Positions 62,838 through 64,000 of a stretch of 64,000 nucleotides of DNA are shown one piece after another (the stretch's first letter is position 1; the number at the start of each line of letters is the position of its first letter). The DNA is taken from the NCBI GenBank assembly GCA_026914155.1, contig JAPPGH010000010.1:62001-126000 (forward strand). Reading direction: 5' to 3'. Below the pieces are notes generated by a model that saw nothing but the letters and a program-made list of their open reading frames with translations, was not told the origin of the DNA and did no database searches. This stretch comes from Candidatus Palauibacter rhopaloidicola. GTDB taxonomy: Bacteria; Gemmatimonadota; Gemmatimonadetes; Palauibacterales; Palauibacteraceae. Position numbers and translations under genes: made by a program.

Positions 62838-64000
62838 TCACGTTTGTAGCGCAGCGAAGCGCTTCACTTCCGCTTCGCTGCGCGGGTGGCACGCGCGGTG
62901 CACGAGCGCGGCGTTGGTGATCGTAGTCGGACCTCCGTCCGTGTACGGATCGACATGATGGAACTCCGCCTCGTTCCAAACGACTTCCTTGCTACAGACC
63001 CGGCACTGCTTCCCATCCCTCCGGTAGACTATCTCGCGCTCCAAGGGACCCAAGACTCGCCGGTCATCCCGGACCTTCGGCTGCATGTGCTCCAGCATCT
63101 TGGCGGCGAAAAAGAGATGGCGGTCGCGAATGGTATGGGCCGCGTCGGTACTGGTTCTCGCCTTGTAGCCGTACTGACGCATGTACTCGAAGTCCTCGGG
63201 CTCCATTTCCCCTTGCCCGGCACGTTCACGGGCTCGGGCTCGGGCGAGGCGCTCGGTGAAGTGATCGAACGCGTCAGCAAACGTCGTCCGCCACGACTCG
63301 GGGACGTATCGAGGATCAAGCAACGTGCCGGCCAGCAGCACCAGATGGATCGCCTGATGCCCGACCAACAGCGGTCGTTTCCCATCGCCCAGCAACTCGG
63401 TGACCTCAGTGAGCGCCGCTAAGAACTCGGTGGCGAGCGGAGCGCCGCTGTCGAAGTCCATGTGCTTGACGTAGTACGAATCGACGGAGTTGCGCTTGAT
63501 GTCGCAGAACCCTCGGTCCTCTCGGTACTTGGCGTACAACATGATCATCTGGGCGGCAAGCTGACGCCCCTTGGGAGTGTTGGCCCGAACGTTGGCCCGC
63601 AACAGCTTTCGAAAGAAGTCGTGTCCTGGATACTTGGCCACGCCCCTCTTGCCAGCCACCCGGCAGACGAACGCGCCGAAGGCTCCCGGCCAAGCGTCCC
63701 TCTGCTCTTGGGGCGTCAGGGGCTTCCCGCCCTGCAACCGAATGAAGAGGTCGCGGACCTCGTTCTGGTCTTCCGTTTCGATGTAGACCACGGAGAGGGG
63801 CGTCTCGAAGAAGCGGTCGCGTGTCCCATCATCCAGTTGGTGCATGTCTCGCGCGGCCCACTCGCACGGGGCCTCGATCAGCGACTTCGGAAAACGCCCC
63901 GGGTGGTCCTTGGGATCAAGGAGGGGAAAGGCCCCCTCGGAGAACTCGTAGAGCGCCCGAACCCGTTGCTGTCCATCGATGATGTACAGCCGATCTCCGA
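62838..64000 (-). CDS. DUF262 and HNH endonuclease protein, 5' end cut by window edge
   Basis: The frame continues past 63845 to the right edge with no stop; about 387 codons are visible. The DUF262 (GmrS-type, ParB/Srx-like) motif YIIDGQQRVRALYEFS is near the first visible residues, followed by VVYIETEDQNEVRDLFIRLQGG and PLTPQEQRDAWPG. A helical middle domain leads to a C-terminal HNH nuclease: CRVCSKEVVW, EFHHVDPYTDGGPTTITNAAL, and VHRACHPRS. DUF262 proteins include type IV restriction enzymes such as GmrSD that cut modified phage DNA. The defence role is inferred. It lies beyond an AT-rich gap. The true start is outside. Confidence 0.88.
   Translation of the reverse strand, partial: GDRLYIIDGQQRVRALYEFSEGAFPLLDPKDHPGRFPKSLIEAPCEWAARDMHQLDDGTRDRFFETPLSVVYIETEDQNEVRDLFIRLQGGKPLTPQEQRDAWPGAFGAFVCRVAGKRGVAKYPGHDFFRKLLRANVRANTPKGRQLAAQMIMLYAKYREDRGFCDIKRNSVDSYYVKHMDFDSGAPLATEFLAALTEVTELLGDGKRPLLVGHQAIHLVLLAGTLLDPRYVPESWRTTFADAFDHFTERLARARARERAGQGEMEPEDFEYMRQYGYKARTSTDAAHTIRDRHLFFAAKMLEHMQPKVRDDRRVLGPLEREIVYRRDGKQCRVCSKEVVWNEAEFHHVDPYTDGGPTTITNAALVHRACHPRSEAEVKRFAALQT

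Overview
The window is about 64 kb of very GC-rich, densely packed bacterial chromosome. It has no rRNA or tRNA gene, no CRISPR array, no insertion sequence and no recognisable prophage. The gene content (Minf_1886-family protein, BNR/Asp-box secreted protein, secreted 6-bladed propeller, S9 peptidase, penicillin acylase, Ku/LigD, HrcA, Rex, MutS2) and the constant use of GTG and ATG starts that overlap the preceding stop codon suggest an uncultured Gemmatimonadota-like bacterium. That placement is an inference from gene content, not a phylogeny.

Layout. 1-20064 is one long leftward (minus-strand) block. Read from its upstream end it holds rsmE, hinT, mutS2, dnaG, a coiled-coil zinc-ribbon gene, rsmD, coaD, pta, a STAS protein, a SpoIIE-type phosphatase with an ATPase domain, and rsmA. 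Next comes a Rex operon with its own promoter and a Rex operator: rex, a DnaQ-like exonuclease, thiolase, a CPBP protease, 3-hydroxyacyl-CoA dehydrogenase, acyl-CoA dehydrogenase and glyA. The block ends with three small-operon genes and the NAD(P)HX repair enzyme, which leaves the window on the left. 20253-23948 is a rightward pentose-phosphate operon (tkt, rpiB, tal). 23938-33297 is leftward: ctpA, a plug-domain lipoprotein, a TIGR04282 glycosyltransferase, asparaginase II, obgE, dprA, hemW, hrcA (broken) and dnaJ. 33383-38999 is also leftward: rpmE, prfA, prmC, ylbF-like, a CDP-alcohol phosphotransferase, inositol-phosphate synthase and tmk.

39155-55634 is a mosaic of short units: DinB (+), penicillin acylase (-), divergent ku (-) and ligD (+) with an unusual aminotransferase coupled to ligD, glutaminyl cyclase/FAD oxidoreductase/S9 peptidase (-), mtnA (+), DinB (-), an MTHFR-like protein (+), and a Phd/VapC toxin-antitoxin pair (-). 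55896-64000 holds a Tat-exported aldo/keto reductase (+), a large Asp-box protein (-), a secreted propeller (-), pheA (+, frameshifted), an AT-rich gap, and a DUF262-HNH endonuclease that leaves the window on the right.

How the parts work together. The best supported regulatory story is NADH sensing: Rex should repress its own operon, which carries thiolase, 3-hydroxyacyl-CoA dehydrogenase and acyl-CoA dehydrogenase, i.e. NADH-linked C4 acyl-CoA metabolism. The toxin-antitoxin pair has a perfect 20-bp palindrome inside its promoter. Ku and LigD form a complete bacterial end-joining pair. Inositol-phosphate synthase beside a CDP-alcohol phosphotransferase predicts inositol phospholipids. Two conserved genes, hrcA and pheA, are each broken by a single-base-scale lesion, which is either real decay or assembly error.
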